From positions 930,001-994,000 of the forward strand of contig NZ_JABWRY020000001.1 of assembly GCF_014269205.2 (NCBI RefSeq): a stretch of DNA of 64,000 nucleotides, read 5' to 3'. Under the pieces are notes generated by a model, which was not told where the DNA came from, searched no databases, and saw nothing but the letters and a program-made list of their open reading frames with translations. This document shows, one piece after another, positions 17,577-26,923 of the stretch. How positions within the stretch are numbered: the stretch's first letter is position 1; every line of letters starts with the position of its first letter. Source of the DNA: Pseudomonas kermanshahensis (GTDB lineage: Bacteria > Pseudomonadota > Gammaproteobacteria > Pseudomonadales > Pseudomonadaceae). The translations under genes and the position numbers were made by a program.

Positions 17577-20129
17577 ATGAAGGCAACAGCGAACGGCGGA
17601 CAGCGCGAGAAACTGGTCATTGTCGGCAACGGCATGGTCGGCCACCACTGCGTCGAGCAACTGATCGAGCGGGGCGCCCTGGAGCGGTTCGAGGTGCGGG
17701 TGTTCGGCGAAGAACGCCAACGTGCCTATGACCGTGTGCACCTGTCCGAGTACTTCGGCGGCAGCTGTGCCGAAACCCTGGCCCTGTGCGAGCAAGGCTT
17801 CTATACCCGCCAAGGCGTGCACCTGCACCTGGGCGAGCCTGTGCTGGAGATCGACCGCGCGCGCCGCGAAGTGGTCACCGCCGAAGGCCGCTATGGCTAC
17901 GACCAGTTGATCCTGGCCACCGGCTCATACCCCTTCGTACCCCCGATCGAAGGCTCCAGCGGCAATGCCCGCCTGGTCTACCGCACCCTCGACGACCTCG
18001 ACGCCATCCGCGCCGCCGCCCAGGGTGCCCGCCGAGGCGTGGTGGTCGGCGGGGGCTTGTTGGGCCTTGAAGCAGCCAATGCGCTGAAGTCGCTCGGCCT
18101 GGAAGCCCATGTGGTGGAGTTCGCCCCTCGGCTGATGCCGGTGCAGTTGGACGGCGAGGGCGGCGCGGCGCTCAAGGCGCAGATCGAGGCCTTGGGCGTA
18201 GGCGTGCACCTGTCCCGCGCCACCCAGTCGATCAGCGCCGGTGAGGCGTATCGCTACCGCATGAACTTCGACGGCGGCGAGCACCTGGAAACCGACCTGA
18301 TCGTGTTCTCTGCCGGTATCCGCCCGCAGGATGCGCTGGGCCGCGCGTGCGGGCTGGAGATTGCCGCCCGCGGCGGGGTGGTGATCGACAATCACTGCCG
18401 CACCCATGACGCCCGCATCTTCGCCATCGGCGAGTGCGCTTCATGGAATGGCAGCGTGTTCGGCTTGGTCGCGCCGGGCTACAGCATGGCGCGCAACCTG
18501 GCGGCGCTGCTGGTGGGCGATGAAGCGGTGCCGTTCACCGGCGCCGACATGTCGACCAAGCTCAAGCTGCTGGGCGTGGATGTCGGCTCGATCGGCGATG
18601 CCCATGGCGCTACGCCGGGCTCGCGCAGCTACCGCTTCATCGACGAAGCCAATGCGGCCTATCGCCGGCTGGTGGTGGATGCCAGTGGCAAGCATGTGCT
18701 CGGTGCGGTGCTGGTCGGTGACAACAGCTACTACGATACCCTGCTGCAGTACGCGCAAAATGGCATCGCCCTGCCTGCCGACCCGGCCGCCCTGATTTTG
18801 CCGCAAACGGGCGGCGCGCCGGCCTTGGGCGCCGATGCGCTGCCCGACAGCGCGACCATCTGCTCGTGCCACAACGTCAGCAAGGGCGCAGTCTGCGCCG
18901 CTATCGACAGCGGCTGCAGCGACCTCGCTGCGGTCAAGGGGTGCACCAAAGCGGCCAGCGGTTGCGGCGGCTGTGCGGCCCTGCTCAAGCAGGTGTTCGA
19001 GCACGAACTGACCGCCCGCGGCGTGACCGTCGACAAAAGCCTGTGCGAACACTTTGCCTACACCCGCCAGGAGCTTTACGGGCTGGTGCGGGTTGGCGGC
19101 ATCCGCACCTTCAATGACCTGCTCGCGCGCCATGGCAAAGGCCATGTCGGTTGCGATATCTGCAAGCCGGCGGTGGGCAATATCCTCGCCTCGTGCTGGA
19201 ACCAGCCGATCATGGACCCGGCGCTGGTACCGCTGCAGGACACCAACGACACCTTCATGGCCAACATGCAGAAAAACGGTACCTACTCGGTGGTGCCGCG
19301 CATCCCCGGGGGCGAAATCACCCCGGACAAGCTGATCGTGATCGGCCAGGTGGCAAAAAAGTACGACCTCTACACCAAGATCACCGGTGGCCAACGCATC
19401 GACCTGTTCGGCGCCCAGCTGCACGAGTTGCCGCTGATCTGGGGCGAGTTGATCGAAGCCGGTTTCGAGACGGGCCATGCCTACGGCAAGTCGACCCGCA
19501 CGGTGAAGTCGTGCGTGGGCAGCACCTGGTGCCGTTACGGTGTGCAGGACAGCGTCGCCATGGCCCTGCGCCTGGAAGACCGCTACAAGGGCCTGCGCAG
19601 CCCGCACAAGCTCAAGTTCGCGGTGTCTGGCTGCACCCGCGAATGCGCCGAGGCGCAGAGCAAGGACATCGGCGTGATCGCCACCGACAAGGGCTGGAAC
19701 CTGTACGTGTGCGGCAACGGCGGCATGCGCCCGCGCCACGCCGAGCTGTTTGCCACCGACCTGGACGACGAGACCCTGGTGCGCCTGATCGACCGTGTGC
19801 TGATGTTCTACATCCGCACTGCCGACAAACTGCAGCGCACCTCGGTCTGGCGCGAAAGCCTGGAGGGCGGGCTGGACTACCTCAAGCAGGTGATCCTCGA
19901 CGACAGCCTGGGCCTGGCCGCCGAGCTTGAGGCGCAGATGCAGCATGTGGTCGACCACTATGAATGCGAATGGGCCAATGCCCTCAACGACCCGGAGAAG
20001 CTCAAGCGCTTCCGCACCTTCGTCAACGACCACCGCGCCGACCCGGACGTGCACTTCGTCCGCGAGCGCGAGCAGCGCCGCCCAGCGGCACCGCTGCACC
20101 TGATCCCCACTGCCGAGGAGGCTGTCTGA
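17577..20129 (+). CDS. nirB: Nitrite reductase (NADH) large subunit NirB
   Basis: An 850-residue assimilatory nitrite reductase subunit. An N-terminal FAD/NAD domain starts LVIVGNGMVGHHCVEQL. A BFD-type [2Fe-2S] domain near residue 420 carries CSCHNVSKGAVCAAI and GCGGCAALLKQV. The siroheme/[4Fe-4S] domain has cysteines in CVGSTWCRYG and SGCTRECAEAQSKD. With NirD it reduces nitrite to ammonium using NADH in the cytoplasm. The ATG at 17577 has GAGGA upstream and gives the normal length; open frame further upstream runs through the leader terminator and is not coding. The stop overlaps the nirD start. Confidence 0.97.
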   Translation: MKATANGGQREKLVIVGNGMVGHHCVEQLIERGALERFEVRVFGEERQRAYDRVHLSEYFGGSCAETLALCEQGFYTRQGVHLHLGEPVLEIDRARREVVTAEGRYGYDQLILATGSYPFVPPIEGSSGNARLVYRTLDDLDAIRAAAQGARRGVVVGGGLLGLEAANALKSLGLEAHVVEFAPRLMPVQLDGEGGAALKAQIEALGVGVHLSRATQSISAGEAYRYRMNFDGGEHLETDLIVFSAGIRPQDALGRACGLEIAARGGVVIDNHCRTHDARIFAIGECASWNGSVFGLVAPGYSMARNLAALLVGDEAVPFTGADMSTKLKLLGVDVGSIGDAHGATPGSRSYRFIDEANAAYRRLVVDASGKHVLGAVLVGDNSYYDTLLQYAQNGIALPADPAALILPQTGGAPALGADALPDSATICSCHNVSKGAVCAAIDSGCSDLAAVKGCTKAASGCGGCAALLKQVFEHELTARGVTVDKSLCEHFAYTRQELYGLVRVGGIRTFNDLLARHGKGHVGCDICKPAVGNILASCWNQPIMDPALVPLQDTNDTFMANMQKNGTYSVVPRIPGGEITPDKLIVIGQVAKKYDLYTKITGGQRIDLFGAQLHELPLIWGELIEAGFETGHAYGKSTRTVKSCVGSTWCRYGVQDSVAMALRLEDRYKGLRSPHKLKFAVSGCTRECAEAQSKDIGVIATDKGWNLYVCGNGGMRPRHAELFATDLDDETLVRLIDRVLMFYIRTADKLQRTSVWRESLEGGLDYLKQVILDDSLGLAAELEAQMQHVVDHYECEWANALNDPEKLKRFRTFVNDHRADPDVHFVREREQRRPAAPLHLIPTAEEAV

Positions 20130-20491
20130 TGAACCTGACCAATACTGCTGTAGCCCACCAGACGAACTGGCAGACAGTCTGCCAAGCGCGCGACCTGGTA
20201 GCCGATTCCGGCGTGGTGGTGTGGCACGAGGGGGCCCAGGTGGCGCTGTTTTACTTGCCGGGTCAGGAACAGCCACTGTATGCGCTGGACAACCGCGACC
20301 CGCGCTCGGGTGCCAACATCATTGGCCGCGGGCTGGTGGGTAGCTTGCAGGGTGAGTTGGTGGTGGTGGCGCCGCTGTACAAACAGCATTTCAGCCTGCA
20401 CAGCGGGGAATGCCTGGAAGATGCCGGGCAGCGGCTGCGGGTGTGGCCGGTGCGGCTGAACGGAGAGGCTGTGGAAGTGGCGGTGGCCTGA
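20129..20491 (+). CDS. nirD: Nitrite reductase small subunit NirD
   Basis: A 120-residue Rieske-fold protein starting MNLTNTAVAHQTNWQTVC. As is usual for NirD it lacks the Rieske cluster Cys/His ligands; its matching positions read NRDPRSGANIIGRG and PLYKQHFSL. It is the partner subunit of NirB. The start overlaps the nirB stop as TGATG, with GAGGAG upstream, indicating translational coupling. Confidence 0.95.
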   Translation: MNLTNTAVAHQTNWQTVCQARDLVADSGVVVWHEGAQVALFYLPGQEQPLYALDNRDPRSGANIIGRGLVGSLQGELVVVAPLYKQHFSLHSGECLEDAGQRLRVWPVRLNGEAVEVAVA

Positions 20492-20505
20492 TCTGCATCG
20501 TGCAA

Positions 20506-20535
20506 CTGTACCGGCCCGCGAACAGGCCGGTACAG
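20506..20535. terminator. Perfect hairpin between convergent nirD and hydroxyacid dehydrogenase genes
   Basis: CTGTACCGGCC (20506-20516) and GGCCGGTACAG (20525-20535) form an 11-bp perfect stem with an 8-nt loop and no T run. It sits centrally between two converging genes and may be a REP remnant acting as a transcript end for both. Confidence 0.5.
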
Positions 20536-20540
20536 GCCGC

Positions 20541-21491
20541 TTAGATAACCAACCCCTGTGGTGTACGCCCGGCAAACACATCCACCAGGCTTGCCACCAC
20601 CATTTCGCCCATGCGCGTGCGGGTCTGCACGGTGGCGCTGGCTCGGTGCGGCTGCAGCACCACATCCTCGCGCTCGAACAACGCCTCGGGCACCCGAGGT
20701 TCATCGGCAAACACATCCAGCGCCGCCCCGGCGATCTCACCCGCTTCAAGTGCCGCGATCAACGCGGGCTCGTCCACCAACTTGCCACGGGCGATATTGA
20801 TCAGGTAGCCGTCTGGGCCAAGCGCCTGCAGCACCTTGCGCCCCACCAACGCCTCGCCTTGGTCGGCGGCCGCCGCCAGAATCAGCGCATCGCTGTCTTT
20901 GGCCAATTGCTGCAAGTTCGACTCGAAGCCATAAGGCACGTCTTGCGGCTGCAGGTCGGTGTAGCGAATCGGGCAGCCAAACGCCGCCGCCCGCTGGGCC
21001 ACCGCGCGGCCGACGCGGCCCATGCCGACGATACCCACACGCATGCCCGACACCTGCCGCGCCAACGGCAATGGCGCCAGCGGTGTGGCGCTGGTGGCCC
21101 AGTGGCCGGCGCGGACGAACCGGTCACCGCTGCACAGCCCTCGGCACACGCCAATCAGCAAGCCGATGGCGAGGTCGGCGACATCCTCGGTCAGCGCGCC
21201 GAGGGTTGCAGTCACCTGGATACCCCGATCACGCGCATAGGCCAGGTCGATGGCATCGGTGCCAACGCCATTCACCGCGATCACTTCCAGCTTGGGGAGG
21301 CGCGCCATCAGCGCTTGGCTGATACCGGTATGGCCGCCGGTGACCACGGCGCGGATGGTGTTGCCATGCGCGCTGATATAGGCGTCCTTGTCGGCTTGCT
21401 CGTAGTACCGGTGCACGGTGAACAGCGCTTCCAGGCGCTCGCGGACTTCTGGGATGAGGATCGGGCTCAGTTGCAGGACTTCAGGTTTCAT
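20541..21491 (-). CDS. D-isomer specific 2-hydroxyacid dehydrogenase (GhrB/hydroxypyruvate reductase-like)
   Basis: A 316-residue NAD(P)-dependent dehydrogenase. It has the Rossmann motif GMRVGIVGMGRVGRAVAQR at about 148-166, the catalytic Arg region NIARGKLVDEPALIAAL, a Glu in LDVFADEPRVPEALF and a His in LQPHRASAT. Such enzymes reduce glyoxylate, hydroxypyruvate or 2-keto sugar acids to D-hydroxyacids. It is the last gene of a four-gene operon (MFS, FAH hydrolase, SDR, this gene), starting 24 bases after the SDR stop with AAGGAG. The substrate cannot be read from sequence. Confidence 0.85.
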   Translation of the reverse strand: MKPEVLQLSPILIPEVRERLEALFTVHRYYEQADKDAYISAHGNTIRAVVTGGHTGISQALMARLPKLEVIAVNGVGTDAIDLAYARDRGIQVTATLGALTEDVADLAIGLLIGVCRGLCSGDRFVRAGHWATSATPLAPLPLARQVSGMRVGIVGMGRVGRAVAQRAAAFGCPIRYTDLQPQDVPYGFESNLQQLAKDSDALILAAAADQGEALVGRKVLQALGPDGYLINIARGKLVDEPALIAALEAGEIAGAALDVFADEPRVPEALFEREDVVLQPHRASATVQTRTRMGEMVVASLVDVFAGRTPQGLVI

Positions 21492-21515
21492 CGGTCACTC
21501 CTTAAAGGCAAGGTG

Positions 21516-22280
21516 TCAGCCACGGCCGACGAAGGGCATGTTGCTGGCCATCACGGTCATGTTGAGCACGTTGGCGTCCAACGGCAGGGCGGCGATGTAG
21601 CGCACGGCATCCGCCACATGGCGCACGTCGAGCATCGGCTCGGCGGCAATCTCGCCATTGGCCTGGCGCACACCGCGGGTCATGCGTTCGGACAGTTCGG
21701 TCAGGGCGTTGCCGATGTCCACCTGGCTGCACACGATGTTGTAGGGGCGGCCGTCCAGGGCCAGGGCTTTGGTCAGGCCCAGCACCGCGTGCTTGCTGGC
21801 GGTGTAGGGCGCAGTGAAGGGGCGTGGGGTATGCGCCGAAATCGAACCGTTGTTGACGATTCGCCCGCCCTGCGGCTGCTGCCTGCGCATCAGGCCAAAG
21901 GCCGCACGGGCGCAGAGGAACACGCCGTCGACATTGGTGGCGATGACATTGCGCCAGTTCTCCAGCGGCAGTTCGTCGATGGGCACGGCAGGCGCATTGA
22001 CCCCGGCATTATTGAAGATCAGGTCGAGGCGGCCATGCACCTCCTCGATGGTGGCGAACAGCTGGGCGACGCTCTGTTCGTCGCGCACATCGGTGGGCAC
22101 CGCGAGGGCCTCGCCACCGGCTGCACGGGCCTGTTCTGCCAACGCCTGCAAGGGTTCGGCACGCCGACCGGCGAGGACCAGGCTGAAGCCATCAGCCAGC
22201 AGCCCCAAGGCGACGGCGCGGCCAATGCCGCTGCCGGCACCGGTGACCAAGGCGATTTTCTTGTTGTGTGTTTGGCTCAT
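21516..22280 (-). CDS. Short-chain dehydrogenase/reductase (SDR)
   Basis: A 254-residue classical SDR. It carries the cofactor motif [11 protein letters not shown] near residue 14, NNAGV near 90, the catalytic serine in NNGSISAH and [15 protein letters not shown] supplying the YxxxK pair. The start has GGAG. It lies 17 bases downstream of the FAH-family gene. In L-rhamnose and L-fucose type oxidative pathways an SDR oxidises the C4 hydroxyl of a 2-keto-3-deoxy acid before an FAH-family hydrolase cleaves it, so this pairing suggests a sugar-acid route; that is inference. Confidence 0.85.
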   Translation of the reverse strand: MSQTHNKKIALVTGAGSGIGRAVALGLLADGFSLVLAGRRAEPLQALAEQARAAGGEALAVPTDVRDEQSVAQLFATIEEVHGRLDLIFNNAGVNAPAVPIDELPLENWRNVIATNVDGVFLCARAAFGLMRRQQPQGGRIVNNGSISAHTPRPFTAPYTASKHAVLGLTKALALDGRPYNIVCSQVDIGNALTELSERMTRGVRQANGEIAAEPMLDVRHVADAVRYIAALPLDANVLNMTVMASNMPFVGRG

Positions 22281-22297
22281 CTGTTTGCTCCAGAAAT

Positions 22298-23008
22298 TCA
22301 GGCGGCGTGGGCGGTGTGGCGTGCGGGACGAGGGCCAACGCGCAGTTGCAACTCGCCGATGCCGTCGATGCCGGCATGGATCACATCGCCAGGGTTGAGC
22401 GGGGCCACGCCAGGCGGGCTGCCGGTCATGATCAGGTCACCGGGGCGCAGCGGCAGTTGCCGGGACAGGCGGCTGATCACCTCGGCCAATGGCCAGGTCT
22501 GCTGGCTCAGCCGGGCGCGCTGGCGCTCCTCGCCGTTGACCTTCAGCCACAGCGCAGCGTCCAGTGGCCAGCCCAGTTCGCTGGCCGGCACCAGGGCAGT
22601 CATCGGCGCCGAGGCTTCGAATACCTTGGCACCCTCCCAGGGCAGCCCTTCGCTTTTGGCCTGGCGCTGACGATCGCGCAGGGTCAGGTCCAGGCCAGCG
22701 GCAAAGCCATAGACGTGCTCCAGCGCGCGCTCCGGGCTGATGTCGGCACCGCCTTTGCTGATCGCCACCACCCACTCGATTTCATGGCAAAACTCTTCAG
22801 TCTGCGGCGGGAAGGGCAGTTCGCCCTGTGCCTCGACCACGTTGCTGGCCGGCTTCATGAAAAAGACCGGCTCACGGGGCGCTGGGTCGGTGGCCTGCGG
22901 CCAGGGGTAGTTGCGGCCCAGGCAGAACACGCGGCCAACCGGGAAGCGCGCGTCGCTGCCTTGGATGGGCAGGCTGACGATGGCTGGCGGGTCGAACAGG
23001 TAAGTCAT
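22298..23008 (-). CDS. Fumarylacetoacetate hydrolase (FAH) family protein, fumarylpyruvate-hydrolase-like
   Basis: A 236-residue protein with the N-terminus of short FAH-family hydrolases/isomerases ([13 protein letters not shown]), metal-ligand glutamates in HEIEWVVAI and the C-terminal [17 protein letters not shown]. The family hydrolyses C-C bonds of dioxo acids or decarboxylates/isomerises catechol-derived products using a divalent metal. The start ATG has AGAGGA. It sits between the MFS gene and the SDR. Candidate substrates are a 2,4-dioxo sugar acid or a fumarylpyruvate analogue. Confidence 0.82.
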   Translation of the reverse strand: MTYLFDPPAIVSLPIQGSDARFPVGRVFCLGRNYPWPQATDPAPREPVFFMKPASNVVEAQGELPFPPQTEEFCHEIEWVVAISKGGADISPERALEHVYGFAAGLDLTLRDRQRQAKSEGLPWEGAKVFEASAPMTALVPASELGWPLDAALWLKVNGEERQRARLSQQTWPLAEVISRLSRQLPLRPGDLIMTGSPPGVAPLNPGDVIHAGIDGIGELQLRVGPRPARHTAHAA

Positions 23009-23136
23009 GGGTCAATCCTCTGTGCTGGAGTGGCCAGCCTAGCCAGCGGCTGGCGGGCAAAGTTGGACGATAAAAGGGACGGTTTGGATAAAAACGGGGG
23101 ATCTGCGGTGGCGCTTCCGGCACTCACCGCGCCTGC

Positions 23137-24480
23137 TTATGCCGCGGTCTTGAGCTCGATCCGGTACAGCTTGCCGAGCAACAGCGAGTAGGACAGCGTG
23201 CCCATCAACGCCACCCCGCCGATAAACCAGAACGCCAAGGCGAACGAGCCACTGGCCTGCACGATCGCGCCAATCACGATCGGGGTGACGATGCCGCCAA
23301 TGTTCGCGGCCAGGCTGGTGACCCCGCCGGTCAACCCGATCAGTTGCTTGGGTGCCACTTCCGAAACCGCTGCCCACGAGGACGAGGCGATGCCCTGGGC
23401 AAAGAACGCCAGCGTCAGCACGGCGATACACAGCACGTTGGAGTCGGTGAAGTTGACCAACACGATCGACATGCCCAGCATCGACCCCACCACCAGCGGC
23501 AGCTTGCGGGCAAAGGACAGCGAGTAGCCCCGGCGGATCAGCAGGTCGGAAACGATCCCCGCCAGCAAGATGCCGACCGTGGCGCCAATGAACGGCATCA
23601 CCGCGAAGATGCCGACTTTGATCAGCGTCAGCTGGCGCTCTTCGATCAGGTAGGTGGGGAACCAGGTGAGGAAGAAGTACAGCGCTGAGGTGCTGGCGAA
23701 CTTGCCCAGGCAGATGGCCCACACCTGGCGGTAGCGGAACAGTTCGGCGACCTGGCGCCAGTCGAAACGGGTGCGCTCCTGGCTGCTTCTGACCAGCCCG
23801 CCGCCGTCCTCGATGTAGGCCAGTTCTTCCTTGCTGACCTTCTTGCAGTTGAGCGGGTCGCGGTACAGGAACAACCACACCACGCCAAACACGATACCAA
23901 TCAGGCCGGTGCTGTAGAACACATGGCGCCAGTCATAGGTGGTCGCCAGCCACAGCAATGCCCCAGTGAACAAGGCCGTGCCCAGGTACTGGCCGCACAC
24001 GTAGATGCTGCTGGCCATGCCCCGTTCGCGGGCAGGGAACCACACGGTGACGGCGCGGCTGTTGGCGGGGAAGGCCGGTGCCTCCATGGCACCGACGGCC
24101 AGGCGCAGGCCGAACAGCGAGGTGAAGCCGCTGGCCAGGCCCTGGGCGACAGTGACAGCCGACCAACTGATCAGCGAGACGCCGTAGGTCAGGCGCGAGC
24201 CGAAGCGGTCGGCAATGAAGCCGGCTGGCACCAACGCCAGGGCGTAAGTCCAGGCGAACGCGGAGAAGATCAAGCCCATCTCGACTTTGTCCAGGCCCAG
24301 GTCCTTGGCCATGAAGGGCGCCGCGATGGAGATGTTGACCCGGTCGACGTAGTTGATGATGGTCGCCAGCAGCAGCAGCGAGAGCATGAACCAGCGACGG
24401 CGGGTGGGTAGGCGTTGCGATGCGACCGCGTCCACTGCGAACGCAGGCGCCGCAGTGCGGGAAGTAGGCGTGCTCGACAT
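23137..24480 (-). CDS. MFS transporter of the anion:cation symporter (ACS) family
   Basis: A 447-residue transporter with 12 predicted helices. The sequence RRRWFMLSLLLLATIINYVD followed by RVNISIAA is the signature of the ACS family (glucarate, galactonate, 4-hydroxyphenylacetate and tartrate importers). It is the promoter-proximal gene of the catabolic operon and presumably imports its substrate, an organic acid. The ATG at 24480 has GAGGT 8 bases upstream. It is divergent from the AraC regulator. Confidence 0.87.
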   Translation of the reverse strand: MSSTPTSRTAAPAFAVDAVASQRLPTRRRWFMLSLLLLATIINYVDRVNISIAAPFMAKDLGLDKVEMGLIFSAFAWTYALALVPAGFIADRFGSRLTYGVSLISWSAVTVAQGLASGFTSLFGLRLAVGAMEAPAFPANSRAVTVWFPARERGMASSIYVCGQYLGTALFTGALLWLATTYDWRHVFYSTGLIGIVFGVVWLFLYRDPLNCKKVSKEELAYIEDGGGLVRSSQERTRFDWRQVAELFRYRQVWAICLGKFASTSALYFFLTWFPTYLIEERQLTLIKVGIFAVMPFIGATVGILLAGIVSDLLIRRGYSLSFARKLPLVVGSMLGMSIVLVNFTDSNVLCIAVLTLAFFAQGIASSSWAAVSEVAPKQLIGLTGGVTSLAANIGGIVTPIVIGAIVQASGSFALAFWFIGGVALMGTLSYSLLLGKLYRIELKTAA

Positions 24481-24828
24481 GAGTCGACCTCGTTTGTTGT
24501 TGTTGGTAGAGGTTGGGCTGCAGTCCCTTTTTTAAGGTGGTCGTACAACATCGGAAAATCAACGGCGGTTTTAGACCGTTTTTTTCACTCGGAACGGGGT
24601 AGGGCTGCGCTGTCCAAAAAACTCAGCGGGCGGGGTTTTGGCAGCTTTTTTTGCTTTGGGTGGCGGTTTTAAAGGGCTGCGTCGATTTTTGCCGGATACG
24701 TTTTTTGCAGTGGGCTTCAAAATTATGAGTTTCGACGTCGTACAACTCATTGCCAGGCAAGCCGCTTGCCGTTCAGAATTCCCGCATGGCAGGCAACGTC
24801 AGCGCCAAGCCCCCGACCGGAGACCCCC
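24481..24828. other. 348-bp divergent regulatory region with a repeated decamer
   Basis: The region has lower GC than its flanks, with many T runs, and separates the MFS operon from the araC-type gene. GTCGTACAAC occurs twice in direct orientation, at 24540-24549 and 24737-24746, and may be regulator half-sites. No convincing gene, tRNA or terminator was seen. Confidence 0.55.
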
Positions 24829-25758
24829 ATGCCCCCCAAGCGCGAAGTCCCGACCTACGTCATGCAACAGCGCAGCGAGCTGATGGATTTCTACATCCGC
24901 GACCAGCGCGGCCGGCCGGCCGAAACCGCGCCACACCGACACGAGTATTTTCAGATCCAGGTCAATTTTGGCGGCGATACGGTGCAGCACATCGGCAGCG
25001 TGCAGCGCCCGTTCAAACGCAACACCCTGGCCTTCATCCTGCCGCACCGGGTGCATGTCATCCCGCACCCGGACGACAGCGATTTCGTGGTCATCAACTT
25101 TTCCCAGACATTCCTGCTGCCGCACCTGCCTTGCGACCCCATGGACCTGGAAGAAGTGTCGATACTGCAGGCCCCTGAACTGTCACCGTTCCGCTTCCAG
25201 GAGCACCTGGATTTTCACCTCGCCGAGGCCGATTTCAGCGAGGTGCGGCGTATTCTCGGGCAGATGCGTGAACTCGATGCCAACCGCCGCTTCGGCAGCC
25301 GTGAAATCCTCAAGGGCCTGTTGCTGCAACTGATCGGCCAGGTGTGCGGCTTGTACGCCGACCCCCTGCGCGAGCTGGCCGAGAGCAATGCTGCGCAACT
25401 CAGCCGGCGCGCCGCGTTGGGGCGCATGAGCGAGTACCTGCGCAGGCACATCGACGACCCCGACCTCAACCTGCAGAAGGTCGCCGCCGCCACGTACCTG
25501 TCGCCCACCTACCTGACCCATTGGCTGCGCAAGGAAATCGGCAAGACCTTCAGCGAATTGGTGCTGGAGCGGCGCATGCACGCCGCGCGCAATTACCTGC
25601 TTAACGGCAGCCGCCCGGTCGGTGAGGTGGCTCGGCTGTGCGGCTTTGCTGATGAAGCGTACTTTTCGCGGCGCTTCCGGCAGATCCATGGCTTGCCGCC
25701 GGGGCAGTTCCGCCGCCAGCAGCGCGACCCGGATACACCGCAGGTAGCCATGCGGTAA
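24829..25758 (+). CDS. AraC-family transcriptional regulator
   Basis: A 309-residue protein with an N-terminal cupin-like sensing domain (HRHEYFQIQVNFGG near residue 30) and a C-terminal double helix-turn-helix. The latter has NLQKVAAATYLSPTYLTHWL and a second helix pair GEVARLCGFADEAYFSRRF. The start at 24829 has GGAG 6 bases upstream. It is divergent from the MFS-FAH-SDR-hydroxyacid dehydrogenase operon and is its most likely regulator. The LysR gene follows 10 bases later. Confidence 0.88.
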   Translation: MPPKREVPTYVMQQRSELMDFYIRDQRGRPAETAPHRHEYFQIQVNFGGDTVQHIGSVQRPFKRNTLAFILPHRVHVIPHPDDSDFVVINFSQTFLLPHLPCDPMDLEEVSILQAPELSPFRFQEHLDFHLAEADFSEVRRILGQMRELDANRRFGSREILKGLLLQLIGQVCGLYADPLRELAESNAAQLSRRAALGRMSEYLRRHIDDPDLNLQKVAAATYLSPTYLTHWLRKEIGKTFSELVLERRMHAARNYLLNGSRPVGEVARLCGFADEAYFSRRFRQIHGLPPGQFRRQQRDPDTPQVAMR

Positions 25759-25768
25759 GCTTGAGGCC

Positions 25769-26701
25769 ATGAACCTCGACACCCGCATCAAGTACCGCCA
25801 CCTGCTGTGCTTCCTGGAGATTGCCCGGCAGGGCAGCCTGGCCAGGGCCGCAGACATCCTCGCCATCAGCCAGCCCGCGATTTCCAAGACGCTCAAGGAA
25901 CTCGAAGCGCTGCTGGAAACACGCCTGTTCGAACGCAGCCGGCAGGGCGTCGAGCTGACCCCGGCCGGCACCCGCTTCATGCGGTATGCCGGGCCCAGCG
26001 TGCAGGCGCTGCGCGATGGCGTCAGCAGCCTGCGCGGCGAGGCGCGGGCACCGTCGCAGGTGCGCATTGGCGTGCTGTCCACGGTCGAGGGCTTGTTGAT
26101 GCCCGAGGTGCTGTGCCGCCTGCATCAACGCCATGAGGCGTTGCTGATCAGCGTGGTGACCGGTGCCAGCGCGCAGTTGCTGGGCCAGCTACGCCTGGGT
26201 GAGCTGGAGCTGGTGGTGGGGCGCATGACCGACAGCCCCCAAATTCAGGGCCTGTCGTTCGAGCACCTGTACAGCGAATCGATGAGCCTGGTCGTGCGGC
26301 CGGGGCACCCGTTGTTGGCCAACACGCCTGTCGAGCGGGCACAGGTGGGGCGTTACCCCTTGGTGTTGCCGCCCCCAGGCACCACCATTCGCCAGCACGC
26401 CGACAGCCTGTTCGTCCAATGCGGTATCCAGATGCCCGCGCAACGCCTGGAAACCCTCTCGCTGGCCCTGAGCCGCCGCTACCTGCTGGGCAGTGATGCG
26501 GTGTGGGTGGCGCCACGGGATGCGGTGCTGATCGACCTGGGCCGTGGTGAGCTGGTCGAGCTCGACTTGGGCGTGCGCGAGCCGGGCGGGTCGGTGGGCC
26601 TGTGCCGCAATGCGGCGCTGGAGCAGAGCGTGCCAGGGCAGTGGGTGTGCGAGGTGCTGCGTGAGGTGGCGGGGCAGTACCGTGAGGGGCAATACCCCTG
26701 A
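25769..26701 (+). CDS. LysR-family regulator, PcaQ/GbpR-like
   Basis: A 310-residue LysR-type protein: N-terminal winged helix (LLCFLEIARQGSLARAADIL, then AISQPAISKTLKELEALL) and an effector-binding domain. The opening DTRIKYRHLLCFLEI resembles PcaQ (protocatechuate) and GbpR (galactose-binding protein) regulators. No protocatechuate genes are in the window, so the PcaQ-like look gives a subfamily, not a target. It follows the AraC gene closely and may belong to the same regulatory unit. Confidence 0.82.
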   Translation: MNLDTRIKYRHLLCFLEIARQGSLARAADILAISQPAISKTLKELEALLETRLFERSRQGVELTPAGTRFMRYAGPSVQALRDGVSSLRGEARAPSQVRIGVLSTVEGLLMPEVLCRLHQRHEALLISVVTGASAQLLGQLRLGELELVVGRMTDSPQIQGLSFEHLYSESMSLVVRPGHPLLANTPVERAQVGRYPLVLPPPGTTIRQHADSLFVQCGIQMPAQRLETLSLALSRRYLLGSDAVWVAPRDAVLIDLGRGELVELDLGVREPGGSVGLCRNAALEQSVPGQWVCEVLREVAGQYREGQYP

Positions 26702-26923
26702 CAACTCAGAACGAAGTGAAATTTTTGGCGGGTAAACCCAGGCGAATTCGGCATAAAGGGTCAATACTGGCCAGTGGCTCTAATGTGTCAGATGAATAAC
26801 CCTTTAAGTACTGAACTTCCTTAGCAAAACCCGCTCCTATGCCGGTAGCCATTGGTCATGGCCGCCTGCTAAGCTCGCGGCTTTACCCTGATTGCCCTTA
26901 TGGCGCATGAACAAGGAAATAGC

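Noticed and set aside
18441..20276. A 611-codon minus-strand frame opposite nirB
   Set aside because: No family features, and the plus strand carries the complete siroheme and iron-sulfur motifs.
25769..26701. Naming the LysR gene pcaQ
   Set aside because: The N-terminus resembles PcaQ, but no protocatechuate genes are nearby and GbpR-type relatives look similar, so only a subfamily is given.
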